DNA of 28,537 bases. It comes from an uncultured Methanomassiliicoccales archaeon (GTDB lineage: Archaea; Thermoplasmatota; Thermoplasmata; Methanomassiliicoccales; Methanomethylophilaceae). Within the stretch, counting starts at the first letter, position 1; each line of letters opens with the position of its first letter. Of this stretch, positions 8,123-16,034 are shown piece after piece. A program made the position numbers and the translations under genes. Under the pieces are notes generated by a model. It did not search any database. It was not told the DNA's origin and saw only the letters and a program-made list of their open reading frames with translations. The stretch is taken from the NCBI GenBank assembly GCA_934234005.1, contig CAKQHC010000009.1, positions 1 to 28,537 on the forward strand, read 5' to 3'.

Positions 8123-8896
8123 ATGGAAACAACAAGGGACATCAATCCCCTTGTACACCATATAACCAATTATGTTACGGTCAACGATTGCGCCAATGTA
8201 TGCATCTGCGCACACGGTTCCCCCGTAATGACAGACGAGGCTAAAGATATACCTGAAATGGTGAAAATCTCTTCTGCCGTAGTGCTCAATATAGGCACTC
8301 TCAACGATCGTACCGTGGAGTCTATGATTATTGCCGGTAAAACTGCAAACAATCTCGGCATTCCTGTTATTTTGGATCCTGTCGGCGTCGGAGCGACGAA
8401 ATACCGCACGGATGTCGCAACGGAGATAATAGAAAAATGTAAACCGTCAGTCATCAAAGGCAACGGCGGGGAGATAGGGGTGTTATCCGGATTAGGCGGA
8501 GAAGTTAAAGGGGTCGATTCTCAAAGTACCTCATGCGATATCGGAAAGGCAGTGAAGGAACTATCTTTGAAACACGGTTGCATAGTGGCGGCTTCGGGAC
8601 CGACAGATTATGTTTCGGACGGAATCAATATTTATGAGCTGTCTAACGGCTGTGAATATCAGGGATATGTTTCCGGAACGGGATGCATGCTTTCATCAGT
8701 TATAGGATGTTATGCCGGTGCCTGTAAAGCTTCTGCAGAAAGTGTCATTTCTGCAATATCTGTATTCAATATAGCTGCGGAATTGGCTTCTAAGAATTCC
8801 AGTGGTCCCGGATCGTTTAAAACAGCGTTCTTGGATTCGCTATTTTCTCTGAGGCCGGAAGTTGTGGAAAAAATGGTGAGAATAAAGATGCTGTAA
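8123..8896 (+). CDS. thiM: Hydroxyethylthiazole kinase (ThiM)
   Basis: Phosphorylates 4-methyl-5-(2-hydroxyethyl)thiazole with ATP, the salvage route to the thiazole half of thiamine. The 257-residue ribokinase-fold protein has family motifs in order: HHITNYVTVNDCAN at the N terminus, AHGSPVMTDEAKD, a VLNIGTLNDRTVESM helix region, ILDPVGVGATKYR, SVIKGNGGEIGVLSG, and the catalytic SGTGCMLSSVIG with the conserved Cys. It begins 5 bp after the transglutaminase-like gene and so is probably co-transcribed with it, although no functional link is evident. Its product would be joined to HMP diphosphate by ThiE or ThiN, both encoded nearby. It converges on pth2 with no spacer; both stops lie in one palindrome. 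Confidence 0.95.
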   Translation: METTRDINPLVHHITNYVTVNDCANVCICAHGSPVMTDEAKDIPEMVKISSAVVLNIGTLNDRTVESMIIAGKTANNLGIPVILDPVGVGATKYRTDVATEIIEKCKPSVIKGNGGEIGVLSGLGGEVKGVDSQSTSCDIGKAVKELSLKHGCIVAASGPTDYVSDGINIYELSNGCEYQGYVSGTGCMLSSVIGCYAGACKASAESVISAISVFNIAAELASKNSSGPGSFKTAFLDSLFSLRPEVVEKMVRIKML

Positions 8897-8905
8897 TTAC
8901 AGCAT
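8888..8905. repeat. 18-bp perfect palindrome spanning two convergent stop codons
   Basis: ATGCTGTAATTACAGCAT is a perfect palindrome. Its left half holds the last two codons and stop of thiM, and its right half, read on the minus strand, holds the same Met-Leu-stop codons of pth2. As RNA it could fold into a short hairpin on either transcript and act as a two-way 3' end. Confidence 0.8.
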
Positions 8906-9280
8906 TTTAAGTTCTCCGGTTACCTTGTCAATATCGCTGATAGGTGCGGGGCCGATTCCGAGGCATGTTACAGTGCCCGGTTCGATTTGTGTTCTGCCTG
9001 CATCGGTAATCATTGCCGTATGCAGGCCCACACTTCTTGCTTCAGACATGTAGCGTTTTAAATCTTCAAGACTGTCTACTTTAAGGACAACCTTTGCTTG
9101 GCCACATCCGAGCCATGCATCAAATGATTTTTTATCTTTCTTTTCGGCATACAATGCACATTCAACAGCTGCATGACCGACTTGTGCGGCAATCTTCCCG
9201 GTTCCCATTTTAATGTCTTTTCTTACAAGAATTACAAGTTTGTATTCTTCAGATATTTTGTTGCCGAATCCGAATGCCAT
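8897..9280 (-). CDS. pth2: Peptidyl-tRNA hydrolase, archaeal/eukaryotic type (Pth2)
   Basis: Releases tRNA from prematurely dissociated peptidyl-tRNAs. The 127-residue protein matches the Pth2 family closely: KLVILVRKDIKMGTGKIAAQ, QVGHAAVECALYA, KVVLKVDSLEDL, GLHTAMITDAGRTQIEPGT and the final TCLGIGPAP. It is unrelated to bacterial Pth. The frame is open to an ATG at 9301, but a TATA box centred at 9306 lies 26 nt from the ATG at 9280 and would overlap the longer start, so the mRNA is probably leaderless and begins at 9280. It is the last gene of a minus-strand group, but the separate promoter indicates independent expression. Confidence 0.95.
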   Translation of the reverse strand: MAFGFGNKISEEYKLVILVRKDIKMGTGKIAAQVGHAAVECALYAEKKDKKSFDAWLGCGQAKVVLKVDSLEDLKRYMSEARSVGLHTAMITDAGRTQIEPGTVTCLGIGPAPISDIDKVTGELKML

Positions 9281-9301
9281 AATATTCGTATCTAGAAGCA
9301 T

Positions 9302-9311
9302 TATTTAAAAA
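9302..9311 (-). promoter_or_regulatory. TATA box of pth2
   Basis: TTTTTAAATA on the minus strand, centred 26 nt from the ATG at 9280. This fixes that ATG as a leaderless start. Confidence 0.65.
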
Positions 9312-9324
9312 GAATGCAGAATCT

Positions 9325-9813
9325 TCAAAATTCGATGGTTCCGGAATATGTCTTTATCGACGTGGCATCAATCCCGACCCTTACGTCAATTCTGTAATGT
9401 CCGGGTATCGGATTATTCCATTCGATGTGTGCATTGTCTTTAGTATTCAAATATATCTGTTCATTAGTGTTAAGATTGAAAATACTCCATTTATAAAATA
9501 CGGTATCGTTGCGATACGGCTTGTCTAGCCATATTACGAGTGCACCGTTATCGTCGGTAAAGTAGCGAAGGATGCCTGTGGAAAAATCTCCGTCGATTTT
9601 AAAATCACCGTCTGATGTTACTGCATCTCCGTCAGTCTGTGCTCTGCTCGGTATACAGAGTATTACTGATGAAACCAAAACGATGGCTATAATCGCTATA
9701 ATAACGATGTATTTTTTATCAGATTTTGGATCCTTGCGTAATGCGCATTCGCAATACGGGCATGTTTTAGGCCAGGAATTACCCAAATCGGAATGGCATA
9801 TCGGACAAATCAT
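9325..9813 (-). CDS. Zinc-ribbon membrane protein of unknown function
   Basis: A 162-residue protein. The N terminus is a zinc ribbon, CPIC...CPYC with the Cys pairs at about residues 3/6 and 18/21, facing the cytoplasm. Lysines follow, then a single membrane helix (YIVIIAIIAIVLVSSVILCI, about 35-54). The outer region of roughly 105 residues is beta-rich (ILRYFTDDNGALVIWLDKPY, HYRIDVRVGIDA) and resembles small immunoglobulin-like surface domains, but I do not recognise a family. The start at 9813 is supported by a TATA box centred 26 nt upstream. The gene lies 46 bp beyond the end of the membrane-tethered regulator with the same inside-out topology, so a partnership is possible, but each has its own promoter. 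Confidence 0.7.
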   Translation of the reverse strand: MICPICHSDLGNSWPKTCPYCECALRKDPKSDKKYIVIIAIIAIVLVSSVILCIPSRAQTDGDAVTSDGDFKIDGDFSTGILRYFTDDNGALVIWLDKPYRNDTVFYKWSIFNLNTNEQIYLNTKDNAHIEWNNPIPGHYRIDVRVGIDATSIKTYSGTIEF

Positions 9814-9833
9814 TACTGTCCGTTTTCATTTAT

Positions 9834-9843
9834 TATTTATAAT
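9834..9843 (-). promoter_or_regulatory. TATA box of the zinc-ribbon membrane protein gene
   Basis: ATTATAAATA on the minus strand, centred about 26 nt from the ATG at 9813. A leaderless mRNA is implied. Confidence 0.65.
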
Positions 9844-9859
9844 GTTTTGTATATTTTAA

Positions 9860-12175
9860 TCAGAATATGGGGCTAGCAATGCCTGTAATATCGTCTGTGC
9901 ATCCGCAGTCATAATACAAACCTCCACTACACCAACGGTTATCATTTTTCATATTTTTTTCACCGTTTATACATACATAGTTCTCGTCAGAAATAATCTC
10001 TATGTAGGTGATTTCGTCTTTTTCGAATACTGTACTTTTCATGGCTGCTTCGCCGTCAGTGATCGGTTTAATCAGATTATTATCAAGACATTCAATCAGA
10101 ACAATAAGATTATCTGTGACCCACAAACGGTTTTTTGATACAGGATATTTATCAAAATCAATGTATTTTTCAAATAAGAGCGCTTGAATATCGTCTGCGT
10201 ATACTTTTTCTCCGCTGAAGTTGTATATTTTTATATCTACATTCTCCAAATCCGGTATTTCTATACAGTATACAGGTGCAAGCGTTAGATTTCTATAAGC
10301 CGTGATTGTAAATTCACCCTCATATTTTGAAAGCAACGGTACTGCTATTCCATCAGATACATAACCGATTGTAACGTCTTTTGGGCAATAGATGTTCATC
10401 TTTTCCCCTTCGGTCATTGTAAAATTGACCTCTATGGGGTTACCTTGCTCATCGGTTACATCATATCCCTGCAAATTGGTTGCATCCACCTCATATGTTG
10501 CCGTCGTAGGGGAAATCACGAATGTACTTAGTGCAATTACGCTTACAAGCAGGACTATGACAGATAAGATTCGGACTGCATTCGACGATTCTTTTTTGTT
10601 TTTGGTAGAACGTTTTCTCAATGCCATTTCCAACGAAGACGAACGTTTGGATGTTGGTACAGGCTCTTTATTAGACAAGTCGGAATAATCGGGATTTGAT
10701 GGTTTCAGGGCAGGGTATACTTCTCTGAATACAACCTTGTATGAATTGCCATTTGTGGATATTGTGCGTGAATAAAGAGAATCACTATTGTTCACAAGAC
10801 ATTGGTGTATGAATCCGATTATGAATCCGGCTCTGAACTTGACGGGTTCATTATTGACAGGTGTCAGGGAGTATGTTAACGGACATGTATTTTCAAGTAT
10901 GAGTTTTACACCCATGCCCATTGCCATTTTGGTAGACACGTCGAGTTGAGAATTGAAATTAACTAACTCATCCGAGTGTGATCTGGCATATCTGGCACCG
11001 CTGTGGGTACTGAGTCCCGTCGTATCAAGACCGAATGATTCGAACATGTCGATTATGGCAACGCCCAGACCGCCTACAAATTTGTATTTTTCATCAATTC
11101 TTTGCATAGTTTCGACGAGATGTTCGGGTTTCATATGTGTAAGGTCTGTTCTGTCGAGAATTACTTGACAGTTGAGTCCGTAATATGCTATGCCTGCTTC
11201 GTTTGTATATGCATTGAGAACGCCGTCTTCCAGCATTCTGAGGATATTAGATACGGCTGTTGAGCGGGGAGTCTTGGTCTGACTGATAATGTCCGTTATG
11301 CAAAGCGGTCTTTCAGCCAGTGTTCTAAGTATGTTTATCTGCACTTCGCTGGTTATGATGCCTATGGTTCCGCCTGTTACGATGGCCATGGCAGAGATTT
11401 TCATAGGTTCTATCTCTGTAGACAGCAATTTGTCGGTCGGACTGTCGGGAGTCCTTTGGAATACCACTTTTATGCGGGAATTATCTCCGGAGATAGGTTC
11501 TATATTTTCAACTGCGTAACCTTTTCCGGTGCAGATGCTGATCCAGGTGCAGACAAGAATCGAGTATGCTTCAACGTATTTTTTGTGATCAGAATCTCCA
11601 GTGAAAATCAATGTCAGCGGCGTCAGTCCGAATGTCGAGAAACTGATTCCGGGACAGACTTCGGAGAATTTTTTACGGATATCAAAGATTACATCCTCCA
11701 ATTTACCCTTCGGTAATTGTTTTGATGTGTATCTTGCATAGTCAATAGCGTAGCATCTGAGCAACGGTTTTAAATCTATACCTATCTCAAATGCATATAA
11801 GGCGAGTATACGTGCAAACGCTTCGGCGTTTAAATCGGAGAATTTAATGGACTTGTAAACCTTGTCAATTTCGGAATAAGAAGCATTGCTAGATTCTGTT
11901 CCTACTACAATTCTGCCGTTAGTGGCATAATATACAGACTTTTTATCCTCATCCGACTTGAATCTTTTGAGTATTCCCGATTCCATCATCTTTTCCAAAC
12001 TGAAATGAAGCGACGACGACGGTATGTCCAGGATACCAGCTAAGTCGTTGGGACGTATAGGCGTCTCGCCAATCGTATTGAAGATGGTAATCTGCATAGG
12101 ATCGCTGACGACAATCAAGTCGTGTTCCGTCTCTATGACGATGAAGTTACGCAGATATTCATCCTGGCTAGCCAT
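9860..12175 (-). CDS. Membrane-tethered regulator with two winged-helix/sensor units
   Basis: A 771-residue one-polypeptide regulator. An ArsR-like winged helix (about 18-90; PNDLAGILDIPSSSLHFSLEK recognition region) is followed by a sensor-like domain (about 105-240). A second winged helix (about 266-338; CITDIISQTKTPRSTAVSN) and a second sensor-like domain (about 345-486) follow. The sensor domains look like copies: both hold a YAR motif (DYARYTS, RYARSHS) and end in KVVFQR / KVVFRE, roughly as V4R-type ligand domains do. A basic linker (about 508-535), one membrane helix (about 533-556) and some 215 outer residues with a Cys-rich tail (YDCGCTDD) complete it. Positive charge before the helix puts the DNA-binding part inside. 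The role is probably transcription control from the membrane; ligand and targets are unknown. An AGGGGA ribosome-binding site supports the start at 12175. Confidence 0.7.
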   Translation of the reverse strand: MASQDEYLRNFIVIETEHDLIVVSDPMQITIFNTIGETPIRPNDLAGILDIPSSSLHFSLEKMMESGILKRFKSDEDKKSVYYATNGRIVVGTESSNASYSEIDKVYKSIKFSDLNAEAFARILALYAFEIGIDLKPLLRCYAIDYARYTSKQLPKGKLEDVIFDIRKKFSEVCPGISFSTFGLTPLTLIFTGDSDHKKYVEAYSILVCTWISICTGKGYAVENIEPISGDNSRIKVVFQRTPDSPTDKLLSTEIEPMKISAMAIVTGGTIGIITSEVQINILRTLAERPLCITDIISQTKTPRSTAVSNILRMLEDGVLNAYTNEAGIAYYGLNCQVILDRTDLTHMKPEHLVETMQRIDEKYKFVGGLGVAIIDMFESFGLDTTGLSTHSGARYARSHSDELVNFNSQLDVSTKMAMGMGVKLILENTCPLTYSLTPVNNEPVKFRAGFIIGFIHQCLVNNSDSLYSRTISTNGNSYKVVFREVYPALKPSNPDYSDLSNKEPVPTSKRSSSLEMALRKRSTKNKKESSNAVRILSVIVLLVSVIALSTFVISPTTATYEVDATNLQGYDVTDEQGNPIEVNFTMTEGEKMNIYCPKDVTIGYVSDGIAVPLLSKYEGEFTITAYRNLTLAPVYCIEIPDLENVDIKIYNFSGEKVYADDIQALLFEKYIDFDKYPVSKNRLWVTDNLIVLIECLDNNLIKPITDGEAAMKSTVFEKDEITYIEIISDENYVCINGEKNMKNDNRWCSGGLYYDCGCTDDITGIASPIF

Positions 12176-12249
12176 ATTTATCCCCTATTAATTATAATAT
12201 TAAGTATTTACTCTGTTAAAAGTCAAAATTAACCTATGATTTATCCAAA

Positions 12250-12903
12250 TCAGTCGCTGTAATCTCCTCTTGTTTCTACATGAGGACGCACTTTCAAAAT
12301 AAGATCGCGTAACTCGTGCGCGGCAGAAACCACATCGTTTTGAGAAACAACAGCTGATACAACAGCTGCCGAATCTGCTCCCGCCCTGATAACATCCTGT
12401 ATATTGCCGCGGTTGATTCCTCCTATCGCAACAATCGGAATGTCAAGTTCTTGTTTTATTGCGAATATTGGATCAAATCCGCATGCCTGGTTGGCATCAG
12501 GTTTCGTGGATGTGCGAAATATCGATCCGACTCCGACATAGTCGGCTCCGTTTTCGACTGCTTCGCGTGCCTGTTCCACGGTGTTGACAGATACGCCTAT
12601 TATTGCGTCATCGCCCATTAACTCGCGTGCTACATCGCACGGTATGTCGCTTTGACCCAGATGTACGCCGTCTGCACAGGATGCCATGGCAATGTCCACT
12701 CTGTCGTTGACTATGAAGTATCTGCAATATTCGTCTGCAATTTCTCTGATGAGGTTTGCTTCCTTCAGCATTTCGCGACCGTCGGCATGTTTCATCCTCA
12801 ATTGTACAACATCCGCGCCGCCTCTGTATGCCATTTCGGCGATTTCATGATCTGAACGTCCGTTTGAGATATCCGAATCGGTTACAACATACAGGTCGAA
12901 CAT
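12250..12903 (-). CDS. thiE: Thiamine-phosphate synthase (ThiE)
   Basis: Joins HMP diphosphate and hydroxyethylthiazole phosphate to give thiamine phosphate. The 217-residue TIM-barrel protein retains the whole active-site set: YVVTDSD at strand 1, VVQLRMKHADGRE, FIVNDRVDIA, DGVHLGQSDI, IGVSVNTVEQA, YVGVGSIFRTSTKPDA (pyrophosphate loop), IVAIGGIN and the C-terminal GADSAAVVSAV. It has the usual family length. It is the first gene upstream of the membrane regulator on the same strand, with 74 bp between. It starts 60 bp from the divergent radical SAM gene; a shared AT-rich stretch at about 12928-12940 probably carries back-to-back TATA boxes. The ThiN domain of the thiDN product in this window could do the same reaction, so two non-orthologous synthases appear to coexist. 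Confidence 0.93.
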   Translation of the reverse strand: MFDLYVVTDSDISNGRSDHEIAEMAYRGGADVVQLRMKHADGREMLKEANLIREIADEYCRYFIVNDRVDIAMASCADGVHLGQSDIPCDVARELMGDDAIIGVSVNTVEQAREAVENGADYVGVGSIFRTSTKPDANQACGFDPIFAIKQELDIPIVAIGGINRGNIQDVIRAGADSAAVVSAVVSQNDVVSAAHELRDLILKVRPHVETRGDYSD

Positions 12904-12963
12904 ACGTCCCGTATTGACGGGGGACCAATAATTACTTTACCTATCATGCAGTCGGTACGGTAC

Positions 12964-13554
12964 ATGAGCATACTGTATCGTTATGGGAATACATATTACA
13001 TCAACCTGACAAACAAGTGTCCGTGCAGGTGTGTATTTTGTGTACGTAACGATACTGACCGTCTCGGAGATGCCGATACATTATGGTTGAGTGACGAACC
13101 GACCGCTGATCAGGTTATCAATGAATTGAAACTCAGAGACTTGTCCAAATCCAGAGAAATTGTTTTCTGCGGATATGGGGAGCCTACAGAAAGGTTGGAT
13201 GTTCTCCTAGATGTGGCCAAACGTATTCATTCTGATTTTAACCTCAGGGTGCGTTTGGATACAAACGGATTGGGAAATTTGATAAACGGAAGAGATATCG
13301 TTCCCGATTTGGCAAAAGCAGTGGATGCCGTATCTATAAGTCTTAACGCATCGGATGAACACGAATATCTCGATGTGACAAAAAGCAAATTCGGAATCAA
13401 ATCTTATGACGAGGTTTTGAAATTCATAAAGGAATGCAGAACATGTATGGATTCGGTTACCGTTTCTGTTGTAGGCGGATCCATTTCTGAAGATTCGGAG
13501 AATAAATGCCGTACCATGGCCCGCGAAATGAATGTCGCATTCAGAGTTAGATGA
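12964..13554 (+). CDS. Radical SAM protein, TatD-associated type
   Basis: A 196-residue compact radical SAM protein. The cluster motif is NKCPCRCVFCVR, giving Cys-X3-Cys-X2-Cys for the [4Fe-4S] cluster that cleaves S-adenosylmethionine. CGYGEPTERLD matches the GGEP-like SAM-binding segment, LRLDTNG-type sequence (VRLDTNGLGN) the next strand, and VSISLNASDEHEYL the fourth. Size and motif spacing match the family of short radical SAM proteins found beside TatD nucleases, but no tatD gene is in this window; the reaction is unknown. The ATG at 12964 is preferred over 12946 because family members begin a few residues before YRYGNTYYINLTNKC, and a TATA-like TACTTTAC lies about 27 nt upstream. Confidence 0.8.
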   Translation: MSILYRYGNTYYINLTNKCPCRCVFCVRNDTDRLGDADTLWLSDEPTADQVINELKLRDLSKSREIVFCGYGEPTERLDVLLDVAKRIHSDFNLRVRLDTNGLGNLINGRDIVPDLAKAVDAVSISLNASDEHEYLDVTKSKFGIKSYDEVLKFIKECRTCMDSVTVSVVGGSISEDSENKCRTMAREMNVAFRVR

Positions 13555-13589
13555 TTGATTTTTGTCGTATACATCCAATATTTCCAATT

Positions 13590-13602
13590 CTAATATAAAT
13601 AG
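13590..13602 (+). promoter_or_regulatory. TATA box of the FKBP gene
   Basis: CTAATATAAATAG is a strong archaeal box A centred near 13597. It predicts transcription start near 13623, about 10 nt before the ATG at 13633. Confidence 0.65.
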
Positions 13603-13632
13603 AGTCAATAGGGTTTTAATAATATCTCCGAT

Positions 13633-14568
13633 ATGGCACCTCTGGTAACAATGGCTGGCGAAGAAAAGTCAACTAAGAAAAAACGTGACCCTATCTTCTC
13701 AGTGTGCTTTGTCATATTCGTAGTGGCCGCAGTAGCGGTACTCGGATCATTCATCAACAGCGAGTACATTCAGAAAGATACCACAGAGGTTGCTTACGGC
13801 GACAAAGTCGTCGTCGACTATACAGGATCGTATTACGACTACTATGACAAAGATAAAGCGATGATTTTTGACACTTCTTTCAAATCAATCGGAGAAAGTT
13901 CCGAATATAAGAAGGCCAACGATTTCTCGAAGACCAGCTATTCGACATTTGACGTTACTGTAGGCAGCAACGGAGCACTCAAAATGTTTGAGGAAGCTCT
14001 TGTTGGACACAAAGTTGGAGATACTGTCAAGGTCACAATTCCGGCAGGAGAAGGTTATGTGGACTCCGCAAACAAGGAGTCGAAAGTACTTACCTCGGGA
14101 TCTGTGGACATTGTTCAGAGGATGACTCTTGATAAATTCAAGAGCATTTACGCGGATGTGACCATTACAACCGGTGTAACTCCTGTGATGATAGACACTG
14201 TTTACGGATGGAAGGCTTATGCTGTATCCGACGGCAGTTATGTCACCGTTACGAGTGTAACTGACGATCTTAAGGCAGAGTATGTGTATGGCGAAGATTC
14301 AGCACTCAAAGTTACTGGTGCAACATATGTCGAAAGTGAAAAGAAAATTAATTTCACATATGAACTCGATAAAGAGAAAGTGGTGACTGTCGGAAATGCT
14401 GTTGATAATATCCAGACTATTCAGATGATCAAAGTAAACATCGATGGAAAAGATGTATACATTACGTCATACAACACATCATCCGGTGAAATCTACTATA
14501 AAAACACTGCCGAAAGGAACAATATCGATCTCTATTTCGTTATTGTAATTCGTTCTATCGGAAGCTGA
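13633..14568 (+). CDS. Membrane-anchored FKBP-type peptidyl-prolyl isomerase
   Basis: A 311-residue protein with a basic N terminus, one membrane helix (about 22-42; SVCFVIFVVAAVAVLGSF) and an outside FKBP domain. FKBP features are GDKVVVDYTGSYYD, MIFDTSF (the FD of the active site), the characteristic EEALVGHKVGDTVKVTIPAGEGY and a later beta domain. Between FD and the EEAL segment is a stretch of about 40 residues, and a C-terminal region of some 140 residues contains beta repeats, so this resembles the larger archaeal SlyD-like proteins with an insert. It likely helps fold exported or surface proteins. An in-frame ATG six codons later (13651) is a possible alternative start. The gene ends at a strong terminator. 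Confidence 0.85.
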   Translation: MAPLVTMAGEEKSTKKKRDPIFSVCFVIFVVAAVAVLGSFINSEYIQKDTTEVAYGDKVVVDYTGSYYDYYDKDKAMIFDTSFKSIGESSEYKKANDFSKTSYSTFDVTVGSNGALKMFEEALVGHKVGDTVKVTIPAGEGYVDSANKESKVLTSGSVDIVQRMTLDKFKSIYADVTITTGVTPVMIDTVYGWKAYAVSDGSYVTVTSVTDDLKAEYVYGEDSALKVTGATYVESEKKINFTYELDKEKVVTVGNAVDNIQTIQMIKVNIDGKDVYITSYNTSSGEIYYKNTAERNNIDLYFVIVIRSIGS

Positions 14569-14579
14569 TTTAATAAATG

Positions 14580-14604
14580 CCTGCCCATTGGGCAGGTTTT
14601 TTTT
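14580..14604 (+). terminator. Hairpin-T8 terminator after the FKBP gene
   Basis: CCTGCCC-ATT-GGGCAGG forms a 7-bp GC-rich stem with a 3-nt loop, followed at once by eight T. It lies 11 bp after the FKBP stop and 7 bp before the end of convergent thiDN. Confidence 0.9.
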
Positions 14605-14611
14605 AAATAAT

Positions 14612-15892
14612 TTACACAATCTGGTGGAGTTTGTCCATCATTTCATCAGTATCTTTTGCCAGTATTCTGACTAAACGGTTCTTTTTATTTCTGTCCACAA
14701 TGGCATCCGGAATTTTCCTGCCTTTTATGGCCGATTCTATCGCGGAAGAAATGTGATCTTTGCTGATGTCCGCAACAACAGATGTCATTCCGATTTCTTC
14801 AATGGTGTCCATGAGTTCCGGGCTGTATGCAAGACTCATGATGCATCTGGTTTTGGGATCGTGTTTCATAACATCCAATAACACGTAAGATAAGTGTTCG
14901 GCTGCACCGTATTTTGCCGGACCGCCTTTACGAATCATTCCGTTGTGTACATACAGGCGTTTATCTATCGCACCTATGTCCTGCGGACCTACGGGATTCG
15001 GCATTGACATTGCAATATTCATACCGTCTGCAGGAACCATTTCGGTGGGAAGGATGTTGCTGATTTCCTTAGCAGCTTTGTCTAACGCATCAAGCACTTG
15101 GAAGCGTTTGTTGTCAGCTTTTTGTGAAGGAATGGTGTTAACAACACAGTCGCCTTTTCCGATGATATATTGAGAAGCAATCGATTCCTGAATCATTTTA
15201 CGGGACTTCATGATGGCTTCCGTCATATCCATGCCTTTAGCCATATGTGCCGTAATGTATGACGATAAAGTACACCCGCTTCCGTGTCCGGCTTTAGCCA
15301 GTCTGGGATTTCTTATTTCATCTATTGCAGCTGAAAGATAGTAATAATCGATTACTTCCTTTCCTTCAAAATGTCCGCCTTTGAGAAGAACCGACGATCC
15401 TTCTTTTCCGATTATCTCGCAAATGTATGATATGTCATCATAAGATTTGATTTTGATTCCGGTAAGTGTTTCCGCTTCATATTTGTTGGGCGTTACAAGT
15501 TCCGCAATCGGTATGAGTCTGTCATTCATTGCGCGAACAAAGTCTTTTTTGCACAGATCATATCCGGTACCTGATACCATAACTGGGTCTACAATCAGAG
15601 GTACCTCGTGATTTTCAAGTAAATCTGCCACCAATTCGACTATTTCGGCATTATATAACATGCCTGTTTTAATTGCCTTTATATCACAGTCTTTAAGGAC
15701 AGATTCTATTTGAGCCTGAATTGTATCAAGAGGCACGGGAAATACGGCATCAACTCCGCAGGTATTCTGGGCAGTTATTGCCGTTATTGCAGTTGTGGCA
15801 TGAACTCCGACTGCGGCCATGGCTTTGATGTCAGCCTGTATTCCTGCACCGCCTATTGAGTCAGAACCAGCCACCGTAAGTGCTGTTCTCAT
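14612..15892 (-). CDS. thiDN: HMP/HMP-P kinase fused to ThiN thiamine-phosphate synthase (ThiDN)
   Basis: A bifunctional 426-residue protein. The N-terminal ThiD half (about 1-255) phosphorylates hydroxymethylpyrimidine twice; it shows TVAGSDSIGGAGIQADIK, AITAQNT, IKTGMLYN, VDPVMVSGTG, LVTPNKYEAETLTG, VLLKGGH and the anion-hole GHGSGCTLSS. The C-terminal ThiN half (about 265-426; PTEMVPADGMNIAMSMPNP, GPAKYGAAEHLS) couples HMP diphosphate with thiazole phosphate. This fusion is typical of archaea. The start at 15892 is chosen over 15934 because a near-perfect TATA box centred at 15920 lies 28 nt upstream, so the message is leaderless and the longer frame would overlap its promoter. No thiamine riboswitch is visible upstream. 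Confidence 0.95.
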   Translation of the reverse strand: MRTALTVAGSDSIGGAGIQADIKAMAAVGVHATTAITAITAQNTCGVDAVFPVPLDTIQAQIESVLKDCDIKAIKTGMLYNAEIVELVADLLENHEVPLIVDPVMVSGTGYDLCKKDFVRAMNDRLIPIAELVTPNKYEAETLTGIKIKSYDDISYICEIIGKEGSSVLLKGGHFEGKEVIDYYYLSAAIDEIRNPRLAKAGHGSGCTLSSYITAHMAKGMDMTEAIMKSRKMIQESIASQYIIGKGDCVVNTIPSQKADNKRFQVLDALDKAAKEISNILPTEMVPADGMNIAMSMPNPVGPQDIGAIDKRLYVHNGMIRKGGPAKYGAAEHLSYVLLDVMKHDPKTRCIMSLAYSPELMDTIEEIGMTSVVADISKDHISSAIESAIKGRKIPDAIVDRNKKNRLVRILAKDTDEMMDKLHQIV

Positions 15893-15915
15893 TGTTTCGG
15901 GTCTAGCAATAATAC

Positions 15916-15924
15916 TATATAAAA
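15916..15924 (-). promoter_or_regulatory. TATA box of thiDN
   Basis: TTTTATATA on the minus strand is an almost ideal archaeal box A. Its distance to the ATG at 15892 implies a leaderless transcript. Confidence 0.75.
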
Positions 15925-16005
15925 GTAGAATCACACGTTACCTTTGCTGGATTTCAATACAGTCGTTCCAAAACAGCCTATAGGTGCTAACGGCACTCGT
16001 TGGAA

Positions 16006-16012
16006 TTAAATA
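16006..16012 (+). promoter_or_regulatory. TATA box of the 16035-16400 gene
   Basis: TTAAATA centred 26 nt before the ATG at 16035. This decides that start over the ATG at 15984. Confidence 0.5.
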
Positions 16013-16034
16013 CAGCTTAAACATCCCAAACGTG

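Noticed and set aside
15893..16034. Thiamine (TPP) riboswitch upstream of thiDN
   Set aside because: No CUGAGA-type core is present, and the TATA box leaves no room for a leader before the ATG. The starts of thiE and thiM also show none.
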